Assembly (NCBI GenBank): GCA_019044685.2
Contig: JAGTXX020000015.1
Span: forward strand, 1,922,001-1,986,000
DNA length: 64,000 nucleotides
Direction: 5' to 3'
From: Nannochloris sp. 'desiccata'
Lineage: Eukaryota; Chlorophyta; Trebouxiophyceae; Chlorellales; Chlorellaceae
The position numbers were made by a program, and so were the translations under genes. Shown here one piece after another: positions 10,577 to 21,244 of this stretch. Positions within the stretch are counted from its first letter, which is position 1, and every line of letters starts with the position of its first letter. The notes beneath the pieces are model-generated. The model was given only the letters and a program-made list of their open reading frames with translations, searched no databases and was not told the origin of the DNA.

Positions 10577-12198
10577 ATGTCTCGATCATCGCTGCAGCGC
10601 GAGGGAAAGCGTGGAGGGTAAGTTTTACATATAGAAATAATATAAATCATTAGTTTTCTGATCATTAACAAACAGTTAATTAAACTGTTTGCTTCTGTGT
10701 GCACTTTGTTTCCAAGATGAGAATATCTAAACAATTCCTTCCTTTCAATTACAGATTATCCTTTCTGGCTGCCAAGATTGATGAGAAACACAGGTTGAAA
10801 GAAGCCATCGGCAATCACCGCACAGGTCTTCCTCCTCACTTGCTCAACCTCTTTCAAGGCCGCCCTGCGCCTCCATACCTGGAACCCCTACGCAAGAAAA
10901 AGCCCACGCCTCCTATCACTGGCATAGCAGCGTATACTGAATATTTTGAAGAGCAACCTGAAGCGAAGCCGGAACCAGAACAGCAACCAGCGCCTGCGCC
11001 CGCAACAGACGCAGCTATGGACGAAGAAGAAAACGAAGCAGAAGGAGTGCCCCTTCTTTTGGATACTACTACTGACAACGAACCCCCTAAAAAAATCTTC
11101 CTCAATCCAGAATACGCCCTTCAAGTCCGTTTAGACAACCCCACCCGCCTCGAGCGCCTCGTGACCGCTAAAAAGCAGTCTATACAAAAGCACAAAGAAG
11201 CCCTAGAAGCGGCCATCGCTGCCTATGCCCCTTCTCAGGACCTCAATATCGAAGGAGACCCTTTAAAAACTTTGTTTATTGCTCGTCTCGCTGACGATGT
11301 CTCAGAACGTAAACTTCGACGTGAATTTGAAGAATTTGGGCCTATCAAACGCATCCAAATTATACACGACAAAAAAACCGACAAGCCTCGAGGGTATGCC
11401 TTTATTGAGTACGAGCATAAAAGTGATATGAAAGAAGCTTATAAATGCACAGATGGCATGCGTATTGAAGGAAAAAGGGTGTTGGTAGATGTAGAAAGAG
11501 GTAGATCTGTCCCTGGGTGGTTGCCTCGTCGTTTGGGAGGTGGCCGGGGCGGGGAAGCACGCGCCGCTCGGTTACCTAAAGACCCTGTGAAAAGAAGAAT
11601 AAAAGGGATTGTCAACCAATTAGCTGGTGTCGAAGAAGAAAGGCGAGGTGCTGGTAGTGCTCTGGCGCCTATGGACGAAGACAAGGACAAGGAGAGAGAA
11701 AAAGACGGCGGCAGTGGTCGGTACAGGGAGCGAGAGCGGGAGCGGGAGAGAGACTCTTCCCGTAGAGGTCGGGACGATAGAGATCGAGATGGTGGGAGAA
11801 GAAGGGACAGCCGCCGTGATAGAGATGAGTATGGCGGTAGGAGAGATAGAGATAATAGAAAGAGAGATCGAGATAGAGGTGGCGGTGGTGGTGGTGGCTA
11901 TGATGAGTATGATCGAGGCCACCATGACACCATCCGTTACGGTTCTGGGATCGGGGGTGGCCTTGATGGTCTCCCTCCTCAGTACCCGCCACCAGGAGGA
12001 GGGAGAGATTATGGCGGTGAAGCGTATAATACAGTGCCTCCACCAGGTACAGCTATGCCAATGGCTATGGGGTCAGCCTACCCACCTGTACCTATTGGAG
12101 CGGGACCGGGTGAAATTGATGATGAGCCGGAAGAAGGAGAGTTTGTAGAAGCTGCTGAAGAAGGGGAGAGGGAAGCAAAGAGACCACGTGGTGATTGA
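10577..12198 (+). CDS. SNRNP70: U1 snRNP 70-kDa protein (U1-70K)
   Basis: A 41-bp first exon (10577-10617) and a long second exon (10755-12198) give 494 residues. The N-terminal U1-70K signature is visible (Leu-Pro-Pro-His-Leu-Leu-Asn-Leu-Phe, then a Pro-Pro-Tyr-Leu-Glu-Pro-Leu and Gly-Ile-Ala-Ala-Tyr element), followed by one RRM with RNP2 (LFIARL) and RNP1 (RGYAFIEY). The tail is rich in Arg-Asp, Arg-Glu and Arg-Ser dipeptides, then Gly- and Pro-rich, ending in an acidic patch and Lys-Arg-Pro-Arg. The protein binds stem-loop I of U1 snRNA and helps define 5' splice sites. An Asp/Glu-rich insert at ~90-125, just upstream of the RRM, is not usual for animal homologues. Between the exons, the 137-bp intron has GTAAGT and a pyrimidine-rich acceptor. 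Confidence 0.9.
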
Positions 12199-12443
12199 TT
12201 GATTGATTCGTTTTATTCTTCTTTGTTTATTTTACAGTAGGTGCTACTAATATCTAAATTAACAACTTTTAACGGTACCCTCGATAGATCATCAAATACG
12301 TTTTTACTTTAAAATGTCGCATAGGGAAAGAGAAAAAAAGCAGCAGCCAATCAAAAAAATAATCCTAAAAAATAACTTTTTTTTTTTTTTTTTTTTTTGT
12401 TATCTTCTCAATTATACAAACTTATCTTCGACGTTCTCTCTCT

Positions 12444-14046
12444 TTACTGATACCCACCCATGGCTTTCCCCCACATTACGAGCGTATCCGTATCTCTCCT
12501 CTCTGATGGGTACTTCACCACAGATCCCGCTTTGCCGCTCTTAGGCAACATAACAATCTGCGGGAATGTATTTAATCCAAATTTCTCAGCAGCGAAATCA
12601 CGTTCGATGTCAGCTTGAAACTTGGCCACACGGAGTGATGCGGAACTGGCACCGGCAAACGCCTCGGCAACCTCATTGTAACTTTCTTCCATTCCTTGGC
12701 AGAATTGGCACCAGGGGGCGTAGAGCACCACCATGGTATTCTTATCACGAGGACCATCAAGTAATTTCTGTAAATCAGCTTTAGATAAAGTTTCTACTGC
12801 TGTAGAGGTGAATAAATCTGGAGCAGCAGCTTCGGCAGCTGCTTGCCCCTCAGCCGACTGAACAATATTTCCACTGTGTAATCCGCATTCCTTGGCAGCG
12901 GCGTCTTCCCACCACCACCGACCTTCACGTTCAAGCTGATTAGGCAATACAGATTTAGTGCAGGGTTCACATCCGATAGACACATAGCCACATTCGTGTA
13001 ATTTGTTGGTAGGCACATTCATGACCCTCAAGAAGTTCCATACTTCGGCAGAGGTCACATTGGACAGAGGGTTGTATTTCACCAAAGAGCCAGGACCACT
13101 GTCAAGACCTTCAAATACAGGGTCGACTTGTACGACGGGAACAGCCATACGAGTACCAGGGGATTGATCTTTCCTTTGGCCGGTGATCCACGCTTTCAAG
13201 CCGGTGAGTTGACGGCGAAGAGGGCGGACTTTACGTACACGGCAGCATTCACCGTGACCGTCTTCGTAAAAAGAAAACATACCCTTTTCACGAACGAGAT
13301 CCATGCATTCCTGAGCATCCGGGAAGGTGTACTCGATACGAATGTTGTAATGCTTTTCAACAGCGTCGAAAAGTTGGTAGGTCTCGGGATTGAGACGGCC
13401 TGTATCGAGGGAGAAAACACGGTAGGGGCGGCCAGTAAGGTGAGCATACTCGATCAGAGCGACATCTTCAGCGCCAGAGAAGGCAATACCGATGTCGGTG
13501 CCAAAAGTGGCAAGGGCGTGGTCCATGATTTCCAATGGGGACTTCAAGTCGAGTTCCTTGGCGAGAGAATCCCAGTCAAGTTTCTGAGCAGTAGCAGCAG
13601 CGGCATTTACCTGGTATAATCAGGAAAAGGAAAGATACGTGAGGAGGAGTATAGAGATATCAAAATTTAATTTAAAAGCGGTAAACTTGTGGCGGGGGAA
13701 CTGAGCTTAGGCTAGTGCTAATATATATAAGCCATCGCATTATCTCTCTCCAATTACTACATGCATTCTTTATCAAAACTGTATCTCACCTGGGGATTCT
13801 GGGCCTGGCAGATAACAGCAGCCTTGGTGCTCTTGTTAGATGCCATCTTGAAGGCAACAGAGCCTACCAGGGGCTTGGCCACCTGGATGCGCTTCCCAGA
13901 GCGCAAAGTATCGACGGGCGCAATCTTTACGGGAATAAAAAGCACTAGGTGTGAGAAAACTGGGGCGCATTGTGAAAATGACATGTCCTACATTCAGCTC
14001 AAAATTGAGCACTCACCTGCGCGGTTGCGACGGTAGCGACCTTCAT
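12444..14046 (-). CDS. APR: Plastid adenylyl-sulfate (APS) reductase, plant type with thioredoxin-like domain
   Basis: Exons 14017-14046, 13790-13924 and 12444-13610 give 443 residues in frame. The first ~70 residues are a transit peptide free of acidic clusters. The reductase domain carries the 4Fe-4S ligands Cys-Cys in GECCRVRK and Cys-x2-Cys in the GCEPC segment, plus the catalytic Cys environment, and an SGAEDVALI loop for APS binding. The C-terminal thioredoxin fold has the active site Trp-Cys-Gln-Phe-Cys, where land plants have Cys-Pro-Phe-Cys; it lets the enzyme take electrons from glutathione. The enzyme reduces APS to sulfite in plastid sulfate assimilation. Two very small upstream exons split the transit peptide, which is common in plant organelle genes. 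It converges on U1-70K with a 245-bp gap containing a T18 run. The sulfite it makes is a possible substrate of the TDT-type channel gene nearby, which is speculation. Confidence 0.92.
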
Positions 14047-14379
14047 CCTCTCAAGCTGTGATATTAAACTTAGGATATATGGAGTGAATTCTGCAGATGA
14101 TGCATTTTAATAAAAACTTTGGCGAAGATAGAGCTGCTGTGCTCGCAACTCCCTTATTCTGAGCAAACTTTGAAAGTGGATCAACTAGTGAATAAATTCC
14201 ATTTTGAGCCTCTTTAAGCACCTTTTGCTCAATCCTTTTGAAGCATTCTGAATTATTAGTATTTGTTGATTCGTGTGGCCAGGTACACCTATTACCTCTA
14301 GATAGCCCACGCCGAGCATAAGCCTGGATCTGGAGTCTAGAAGTTTCTCTTAAGAATCCTAGAAAGCTCTTGAGGCAAA
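14047..14379. other. Intergenic upstream of APS reductase, 333 bp
   Basis: Upstream region of the minus-strand APS reductase gene. No open frame or RNA gene recognised. Confidence 0.4.
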
Positions 14380-14947
14380 TTAGTGGTAATAAACCTCCTC
14401 GGAAACACCATTTTTGCGAGCTTTATTGTTGCATTTTCCAAATGATTTTGAGGGACGAACAGTAATCACATTTTCTGCTTCGTTCATTCTTATACATAGA
14501 CTTGAAAAGACACGGAACTCGGAGTAAAAGCTAAGGATGGTATGTCGCATGCTTCTATTACCGGGCATTTTGTTTTGCAGCCTTCCCGGCCGCCAACCTG
14601 GGAGCCCTGCCCCGCCAACTGCCCGAGCTAATTAAAAGATGCGGCGTGCAGCTCAAGCATGTGTAAAGAACTTACCCGAGGCTACAGCAGGCCACTGGGG
14701 CTTCGCAGCGAAAACATAAGCACGCGCTGTCAATTTATCACTCTCCCTACGCCACCCTTGTGTACGTGATGATGCACTGCACGGAGAGCCTTAAAGATTA
14801 TCAAGGGCGATGCTGTCTGTTAAAACACACTCAGAAGGTAGCTGAAGCTGATGTATTTGCAGGGAAAATCATCAAAGGGCCTTGAGGGGTCTATGTTGGG
14901 AGCCAGCACATCCAGAGAGGGGCACTGGGGTGGTGGAGGCGGTGGCG

Positions 14948-15008
<61 letters not shown>

Positions 15009-15760
15009 AGTTCTTCTGATATAGACCGTTTCTACCCCATATGTGACTGACCTTATCAAAGTCTGTAATAAGATGCATGATTGCAATCTCCAAGATATTT
15101 TGGCGAAGCTTTCTTTGGGCGTCTTGAGGGCGAGCCAAATATGAGGAGCGGTGACCATCTCCCTTGAAGTCGCGCTGCTATTGGATAATAACCTCGTTAA
15201 AAAAGACGATTATCGTTATTTTTTTTTGTAGAATCTTTACATCGTTGCCTTTCATACCGTTGAGCTGTTTAATCAACTCATTAAACCTTCATAAAAGATT
15301 AACGGGTCCTCTCAGAACAGCTGGCAAAAATCAAGAAAAAACCTTCTTCTCTACTTGAAAGCAACAACCTTCGCTCTCCTTTGAGTCTCTGTAATAACTA
15401 CACTAATGTATTTTTATCATATGTATTGTAATCACCGGCAGCATCTCTCGCTGCTCATGTTCCTCTTGGACTTCATTTGAGTGTCCCCTCGTCAGAAAGT
15501 TTCTGAGAAACTGTTTTGGACGAAGCCTCGAACTTCGGAAGCATTGCAGAGTCTGGAACCCTCTTGTCGCGGACATCTTCCAAGTTGAGTCTTGTTTCAA
15601 AACTTTGTAAATCTTCAACGCCACCAATACGTAGTTTTCGTCTGGGCCATCCCAGCCTCCTGTTTAGCGTTTGCTGCGGAAGATTCTTTCGATCTTTCGA
15701 TGATCTCAAGAAGCCTTCTCCTAAGTGGCAGATCAGCCCCATCTCTTGCGCTGAACAAGT
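14380..15760 (-). other. Unresolved coding-like segment on the minus strand (possible broken or multi-exon gene) with a CAG/CTG repeat
   Basis: Reading the minus strand, several charged, protein-like stretches occur in different frames. From ~15755 to 15635 there is a Leu/Arg/Glu-rich piece, then ~15625-15485 in another frame (about 47 residues, Glu/Asp/Lys-rich), then ~15490-15448 in a third frame ending at a GTGATT site. A further piece lies at 15049-15172 between an AATAGCAG acceptor-like site and GATAAG|GTCAGT. The 20-copy CTG repeat follows. Lower down, 14380-14650 holds another open stretch. I could not join these into one frame without assumptions, and I do not recognise a family. It overlaps the first ~60 bp of the DEG coding region. 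Options are a pseudogene with indels, a gene with assembly errors, or chance. Confidence 0.3.
14949..15008. repeat. (CTG)20 trinucleotide microsatellite
   Basis: Twenty perfect CTG units on the plus strand (CAG on the minus), the longest perfect triplet array in the window. In the minus-strand frames it would code poly-Gln or poly-Ala. Whether it is translated depends on the unresolved gene around it. Confidence 0.95.
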
Positions 15761-17115
15761 GTAGATACACGCATACTATTCACCTAAAATACCCACTCAC
15801 AGAGTCAATCTCTAAAAATGTTGTCCGTCCTCTTCACCGCTACCATTCAACGACGGGAGCCACTGCACTCCGTGTCACTGCTGCTGCATCTAGAAACTCC
15901 AACGACACTGGAGAGACTTCTTCTACCCTTGGATTAGGAACGCGTCTTCGTAATGTCTTATTAACCAGTCTAGGTGCTGCAGCGCTCGTAGCTACACTCA
16001 CTTTCTCGCCCCCTTCAATCTCCCGAGCAGAAGCCGCTCTCCCAACTGGCCCTCCCATTGCTGCTGTCCCCGCCACCATGCAAAGTAAGCAACCAATGCC
16101 CAGTGCTGAATACCTCTCACCTGAAGAACTCGCCACTGTTCGAGTCTTCCAAGAAAACACTCCTGCTGTAGTTAATATATCAAATATCATCGCCGCAAGA
16201 ACACGCTATTCGATGGACGTTTTGAAAATTCCCCAAGGGCAAGGCAGTGGTTTCATTTGGGATACGAATGGACATATAATCACCAACTACCACGTTATTC
16301 GTGGTGCGGCAGAGGTACAGGTCACTTTAATTGATCAAACCGTGTGGAAGGCAAAAATAATTGGCGGGGATCCTTCAAAAGATGTCGCGGTGTTGCAATT
16401 AGAAGCCCCCGCTCAAGTTTTAAAGAATTTAAAACCAGTTGCAGTAGGAGAAAGTAGTGGTTTATTTGTAGGACAACGTGTGTTGGCTATTGGAAACCCT
16501 TTTGCACTTGATCACTCGCTCAGTGCGGGCATTGTCTCGGGGTTGAATAGAGAACTAGCAACCAATGTAGGGCCGGGTCTTCGCGGTGTTATTCAAACTG
16601 ACGCCGCTATCAATCCTGGGAACTCTGGTGGGCCTTTATTAGACTCGAGAGGACGTTTAATTGGTATCAACACTGCTATAGCGGACCCGAGTGGGAAGGG
16701 TAGTAGTAGTGGAGTCGGTTTTGCTGTGCCGATTGACACAGTAAAAGGTCTTGTAGAGCAAATTCTCACCTACGGACGCGTCGTCCGACCGGTATTAGGT
16801 GTCACCATTGCTCCTCCGCAAGCGTTACGCCAGCTGGGGCTGGAGGGTGTGCTCATTTTAGATGCACCCAGGGGAAGTCCTGCAGCAAAAGCGGGGCTTC
16901 AAGGTATAACTAAAGACAATTTCGGAAGGGTTGTTATTGGTGATGTGATCGTGGGTTTTAATAATAAGCCAGTGAAGAGTGAAGGGGATCTTTTTGATCA
17001 GCTTGATAAGTGTAAAGTAGGTGATAAGGTGCAGGTGGATGTTTTGAGGCAGGGCGATAAAAAAGTGACTGTGTCGGTGGTTTTGGGGGAAAGGGTACTG
17101 GAACCTTCTGATTAG
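15700..17115 (+). CDS. Chloroplast DEG-type (HtrA) serine protease, probably thylakoid lumen
   Basis: 471 residues from the first in-frame ATG at 15700. The N-terminus is bipartite: a Ser/Arg-rich transit peptide, then a hydrophobic segment (~residues 90-110) ending in a Ser-Arg-Ala-Glu-Ala lumenal cleavage site. This resembles the lumenal DEG1/DEG5/DEG8 group. The trypsin-like domain has the triad His198 (NYHVIRG), Asp228 (SKDVAVL) and Ser309 (GNSGGPL). One PDZ domain follows (~380-470) with the typical carboxylate-binding loop VLGVTI. DEG1 degrades photodamaged photosystem II proteins in the lumen and is activated as an oligomer. The PDZ is present, so DEG5 (which lacks one) is unlikely. 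The start is the only in-frame ATG that leaves a full transit peptide, but the region just upstream is complex, so an upstream exon cannot be excluded. Confidence 0.88.
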   Translation: MISRSLLLSGRSAPSLALNKCRYTHTIHLKYPLTESISKNVVRPLHRYHSTTGATALRVTAAASRNSNDTGETSSTLGLGTRLRNVLLTSLGAAALVATLTFSPPSISRAEAALPTGPPIAAVPATMQSKQPMPSAEYLSPEELATVRVFQENTPAVVNISNIIAARTRYSMDVLKIPQGQGSGFIWDTNGHIITNYHVIRGAAEVQVTLIDQTVWKAKIIGGDPSKDVAVLQLEAPAQVLKNLKPVAVGESSGLFVGQRVLAIGNPFALDHSLSAGIVSGLNRELATNVGPGLRGVIQTDAAINPGNSGGPLLDSRGRLIGINTAIADPSGKGSSSGVGFAVPIDTVKGLVEQILTYGRVVRPVLGVTIAPPQALRQLGLEGVLILDAPRGSPAAKAGLQGITKDNFGRVVIGDVIVGFNNKPVKSEGDLFDQLDKCKVGDKVQVDVLRQGDKKVTVSVVLGERVLEPSD

Positions 17116-17320
17116 TCAAAGAAATCATTTTTTTGTGGCGCTTTCTTCCTCTGGAAGTGGCATCTGTTTATAAAGTTTATAATTCTTTGTGCAGAAGTGA
17201 AACATGATGCATGTACAGAAATTTTGAATTTTTTGTAATCAATAATGATTTAATTACAGAGTAATGATGAGTAAATATGATTAACATTCTATCTTTAAAC
17301 CATGTTCTCTCTCTCTCTCT

Positions 17321-18218
17321 TTAAGGTGCTATTGTCGTAGGTGGCGCACGTACTATCCTTTCTATCAGTTCCTTCATTGGCGTCAATTCTTTGTCGTCGA
17401 CCAACCCAAATTCTTGAACAAAGAGTATAAAATGCCTAAAACAGGTATTTAAGTGCGGTTCTAGCTCTAGTGCAACAATCTGTCTAAAATGGGAGTGATA
17501 CATGTGTGCATACACTCGAAATAATCGCTTTAATATGGTTTTAACCACTGCAAGAAAGTCCCGGGGGAAAGCGCCTCCCAGACCTCGGGGAAATAAGGAA
17601 GGGTCATCCAGCTGTTCTTCTACCCAATCAAAGAGCTCATTAACGTAATCTGGAGCTGAAAGTTTGATAGGAGTCTTGACACGGACGCCATCTGCCCAGA
17701 GATACTCAAAAAGAGGGCCTGCGGACATGGTAGGGCATCGTTCGTCGGTACAGAGTTGCCCGTCAAGGACTGAATAGAGAACGTTCAAGGCATTGTAGAA
17801 GAATACGGTGTTGACTGCCACCCATTCGTTTGTATCTTCGCCACGCGGGAGTTTAACAGCTTGTTCGATAGTGCCGCTGCCGAGAGTTTGTTCGATATGT
17901 TGCTTGAGTGTTAAACCCTGTAGAGAGAAAAGAGAATATGGCGGTGAGCGGGAAGATTAATAAGTTTTTTTAGATTAAGCGGTTAAAAGAGCTTCTTCGA
18001 TAACAGAAATGCTGTTGTGTGCATCAAATGCCATACCTTGGATCCAACAGGTACATTTTTGACTGCTCTTACTGTGCCAGCTCGCCTGCAAAGGGGAAAT
18101 TATTGGGAGATCAAAGGTTGATTGGACATCTGGAAACAACAGCTATAATATGGGCGCTTGATTGTTCCCTACTACGTCTCATCTAATCCTACTTTGAGAA
18201 GTTAAAGAATGAAGCCAT
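17321..18218 (-). CDS. MOB1: MOB1 kinase activator
   Basis: Exons 18193-18218 (Met-Ala-Ser-Phe-Phe start), 18037-18085 and 17321-17917 join in frame to 223 residues, the usual MOB1 size. Recognisable features are the short N-terminal Phe-rich start, a VPVGSKG segment, the TLGSG element followed by LPRGED-NEW, then the zinc-binding Cys residues (QLCTDERCPTMSAG) paired with His residues in HMYHSHF and HLNTCFRHF. MOB1 binds and activates NDR/LATS-family kinases in mitotic exit and cell polarity. The first donor (AAA|GTAGGA) is weak, so exon 1 is less certain than the rest. Its stop converges on the DEG gene 205 bp away. Confidence 0.9.
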
Positions 18219-19024
18219 AGTGCGAGATAAGGCAAGCGCAAATATATAGAGCTTCCGTAGTGATCTTGGATTAGGAGAGCATGTGCCGCTATCAAAATAT
18301 ATTTGAAGTGGTAGTCCTTGCTTTTTAAATACCGTAATTGGATAACAATTGCGTAAAATGTAGCTGTGCAGCAGGCTTTTGTATGTTCAGCAAGAAACAA
18401 CTTCCTTTCTATTTCACCGCCAACAGGCCAAAGCTCCGTTTGCAGGTTTCCTTCTTACAAAAGGCAGCAAGCAGAGAGGCAAGAACGCAATATAGACATT
18501 ATCAAGTACATAAATACAATGTATAAATATAAGAAACAGAGTAATTCTGGTTGAAAATTAAGGCTTTGGCAACAACGGTGAGCAGTCCTGCAAAACAGAG
18601 AATATAATAAACACAACTAAGCAACGAGTTAAGACAACATTTAAAGCGAGGTCTAGTAACCCTAAACATAGAATATATAGCGTGCGTTTTAATCCTGGAA
18701 AGGGTTTTAGTGCAGAAGTAGAGAAAGATGAAATCTCCCTACTTCCCCCTTGTCAAGAGCTGAAATCACGCCGAGACAGTTCAGCAAATAAAAATAAAAA
18801 GGCAATTTTTGTACTTGCTGACTTTCTTTTACTTTTTATAGCGGCGAATACCTTGCAACCCTGGGTGGATATACAAACCCAGTCACTCGACCACCGCATA
18901 TGTAGTAACTTTTCCTTCTCAAGAAAGAAAACAGCAACCAAATAAATTTCAATTGTACTTTATTTATTGTACTTCACTTATCCACCAAGAGGAAGGTACT
19001 TACTTTTTAATTTTCATTTAATTA
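18219..19024. other. Intergenic, 806 bp
   Basis: Upstream of MOB1 and downstream of the mannosidase gene. A/T-rich with several short frames. The minus strand shows one good acceptor (TGTTTTGCAG near 18587) followed by ~30 open codons, but no matching upstream exon was found. No gene is supported. Confidence 0.4.
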
Positions 19025-20941
19025 TTATTTTGTTCGTCGAAAATCACCACTGTGATGCTTCATTCCAAGCGACTTGCCATTAAATTCCTGTGGCAGATCC
19101 TCTATCAACGCATTTGACGGCTTATCACGCGAGACGTGTGCCTCTAAGGTCTCATAAAACAAAGGATTCTCTACATAACCACCACCACCGTCTTTAGCCT
19201 CATCACTACCTTCAACATCGTCATCAGGCAACGGTTCCTCTCGTTCTCTCTCCACAATCTTCTCCAACCGTATTTTTTCTGCTTCTTTATCACAATCTAT
19301 ATCCAATAACGCCTCTATTGCAGTCACTGCTGCAGCATCTGCCCAGTGAAAGACAGGACGGGAACATCGACTCAGATGATCGACATGGACAGATTCATGC
19401 ATACTGCCAGTGCCACATTGCATTTTTAATAGGTAGCGTAGCTGAGTAACTATCTCTTTGATACCATCCTCATCAAATATACTATTATCTGCATCACCAG
19501 CATGTGAATCACCTTTATGAGCAGCGGTAGTTGCGGCGCCCACGGCAACATCGATGCCAATGGGAGCTGTAAGTGCTCGTGTCACTACAGCCAAGGTCCA
19601 CACCATCCCTTGTGCAGTATGTGGGCTACCTAACCCTTCAATTTCATGCCCACGAAAGTAAAAATCACTGGTTTTTGCATTAAATAACCTTTTTCGAGTA
19701 TTGGCATAGATCCTTGGGTCATACCCGCTCCAGCCAAGTAGAGGAATAGAAAGCAAAGAAGGGATATTCGCATCGTCCATTTGAGTTTCCTTTCCACCTA
19801 AGCCATCAACCTCATACGCATATATTTTCACTCCATTCTCTACTTCAACTATCCCATATTCATTAATTCCAGTTTCGATCCCATGAAGAAGTTTTTGCGA
19901 GCCGGTTTCTAAATTCTTATCCTTCCATACTCGTTTGTTGAGCTCTAAAACTCGTTCTAACGCGCCTGCTGCGTAGATATTTGATGGAATACTGTATCCA
20001 TACGTTGTAGGGTCATCTGAAGGTCTGAATCCAGTCCATGTCATTCCTGTATAACCCGTTCTACTTCCTTTACCATCCCTATCGAGCTCTACATATCGAT
20101 ACGTAGATAGCTCTTCGTGGCGCTGTTCAATAGTCCATGTATCGACTAAAATTGACACCGCATCGTAGATTAAAGGATCAGAAACGAGTTTTTCGGGTCC
20201 ATATATGCCAGAAGCGTAATAATTCCATAAAAAATGTAAAAAATACGCACCAGAGTCCAGTTCGTAATTTCTTGTTCCCGTCCAACCGCCTCTGCCGAGC
20301 CTTCTTTCTTCCTTTGATCTCGTGTCAATATCCTTCCATTCATCGTAAAATGAGTTTGCATAGGGGTCTTGAATTGTAAAATATGCTTGGGCGCGGAGCG
20401 TACCCTCTAATAAACGACGGACAGCTGGCCGACGGTGCATTTGTTTCAAGTAAATTGCCATTTGAACGGCGCTATCTCTAATCCACATTTCTTTAATATC
20501 CCCAGTAGAGACAAATACCCAGTCGTCTAAGCCATGTGCAACGACTGAATGAGTTAAAGAATCGTATAGTACACGGCCACATAAGCTAGCAAGCTCAGAG
20601 ATATTGGTGGGGGTGAGGTTTTGCCGGATGGTTTGAACAAGAGCACTTCTTGACGGTTGGATATCGTATCCTCCAGCCCAGATTTCTTGTGGATACGGTA
20701 GAGGATCATCTAATGAGGTGTCTAGGCTATTTGTATGCGAACTTCTGCTGGAAGAAGGGTTGTTGTTCCTTAGGGTGGTAGCGTCGTCATTTTGGAGATG
20801 GAGAAAGTGAATGGTATCTGCAGCACGCTGTGTTTCTACTAGAAACCCAATTGCGATGACAGCAGCTAAGACTAATATTAGTAGATTTTGTAGCCGAGAT
20901 TTTGACGCTGCCCCATACGAGGCAGACGGAAAACGCTTCAT
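19025..20941 (-). CDS. GH125 family exo-alpha-1,6-mannosidase (Mug157-like), type II membrane protein
   Basis: Intronless, 638 residues. A basic N-terminus and one hydrophobic segment at ~residues 17-37 suggest a type II anchor in the Golgi or ER with a lumenal enzyme. The catalytic (alpha/alpha)6 region shows the GH125/DUF1237 blocks: GDIKEMWIRDSA, YDEWKDIDTRSKEERR, YELDSGAYFL, GMTWTGFRPSDD, QMDDANIPSLLS and the C-terminal MHESVHVD and FHWADA. The family hydrolyses alpha-1,6-linked mannose by an inverting, metal-independent mechanism; fungal Mug157 is membrane-anchored in the same way. In an alga it may trim N-glycans or wall mannans, which is inference. A Gly-rich acidic loop near residue 580 is an insertion. 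The full set of motifs and intact frame argue for an active enzyme. Confidence 0.88.
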   Translation of the reverse strand: MKRFPSASYGAASKSRLQNLLILVLAAVIAIGFLVETQRAADTIHFLHLQNDDATTLRNNNPSSSRSSHTNSLDTSLDDPLPYPQEIWAGGYDIQPSRSALVQTIRQNLTPTNISELASLCGRVLYDSLTHSVVAHGLDDWVFVSTGDIKEMWIRDSAVQMAIYLKQMHRRPAVRRLLEGTLRAQAYFTIQDPYANSFYDEWKDIDTRSKEERRLGRGGWTGTRNYELDSGAYFLHFLWNYYASGIYGPEKLVSDPLIYDAVSILVDTWTIEQRHEELSTYRYVELDRDGKGSRTGYTGMTWTGFRPSDDPTTYGYSIPSNIYAAGALERVLELNKRVWKDKNLETGSQKLLHGIETGINEYGIVEVENGVKIYAYEVDGLGGKETQMDDANIPSLLSIPLLGWSGYDPRIYANTRKRLFNAKTSDFYFRGHEIEGLGSPHTAQGMVWTLAVVTRALTAPIGIDVAVGAATTAAHKGDSHAGDADNSIFDEDGIKEIVTQLRYLLKMQCGTGSMHESVHVDHLSRCSRPVFHWADAAAVTAIEALLDIDCDKEAEKIRLEKIVEREREEPLPDDDVEGSDEAKDGGGGYVENPLFYETLEAHVSRDKPSNALIEDLPQEFNGKSLGMKHHSGDFRRTK

Positions 20942-21244
20942 TCAACGATTAAATAGATCATGCGCTTCGATGATTCAATTTTGCAGTGCTAGATACTGTG
21001 CTAGTCTCATCGATAGTTATACTTTAGTAATTTTACCTCATTATATTAAATTCACAACTGGTTCGCAAATAGAACCATACTTTTTCATTTCAAAGAATTC
21101 AAGCAAAACGCACACCACGCCACAACAATTTAATTGCAGCCCCTTTCAGCAATGAATCAATCACGTACTAAAAACCAAAATCAAACGGCCTGATTATTCT
21201 CTATTAAATTCGATGGAGGATTGATTCATTATCTACTACTAATT
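20942..21244. other. Intergenic, 303 bp
   Basis: Upstream of the mannosidase gene and downstream of RCC1, both on the minus strand. Nothing recognisable apart from A/T-rich sequence. Confidence 0.4.

Noticed and set aside
15516..15764. Plus-strand Ser/Leu-rich frame as first exon of DEG
   Set aside because: The only splice that could link it to the acceptor near 15801 is out of phase with the DEG frame.
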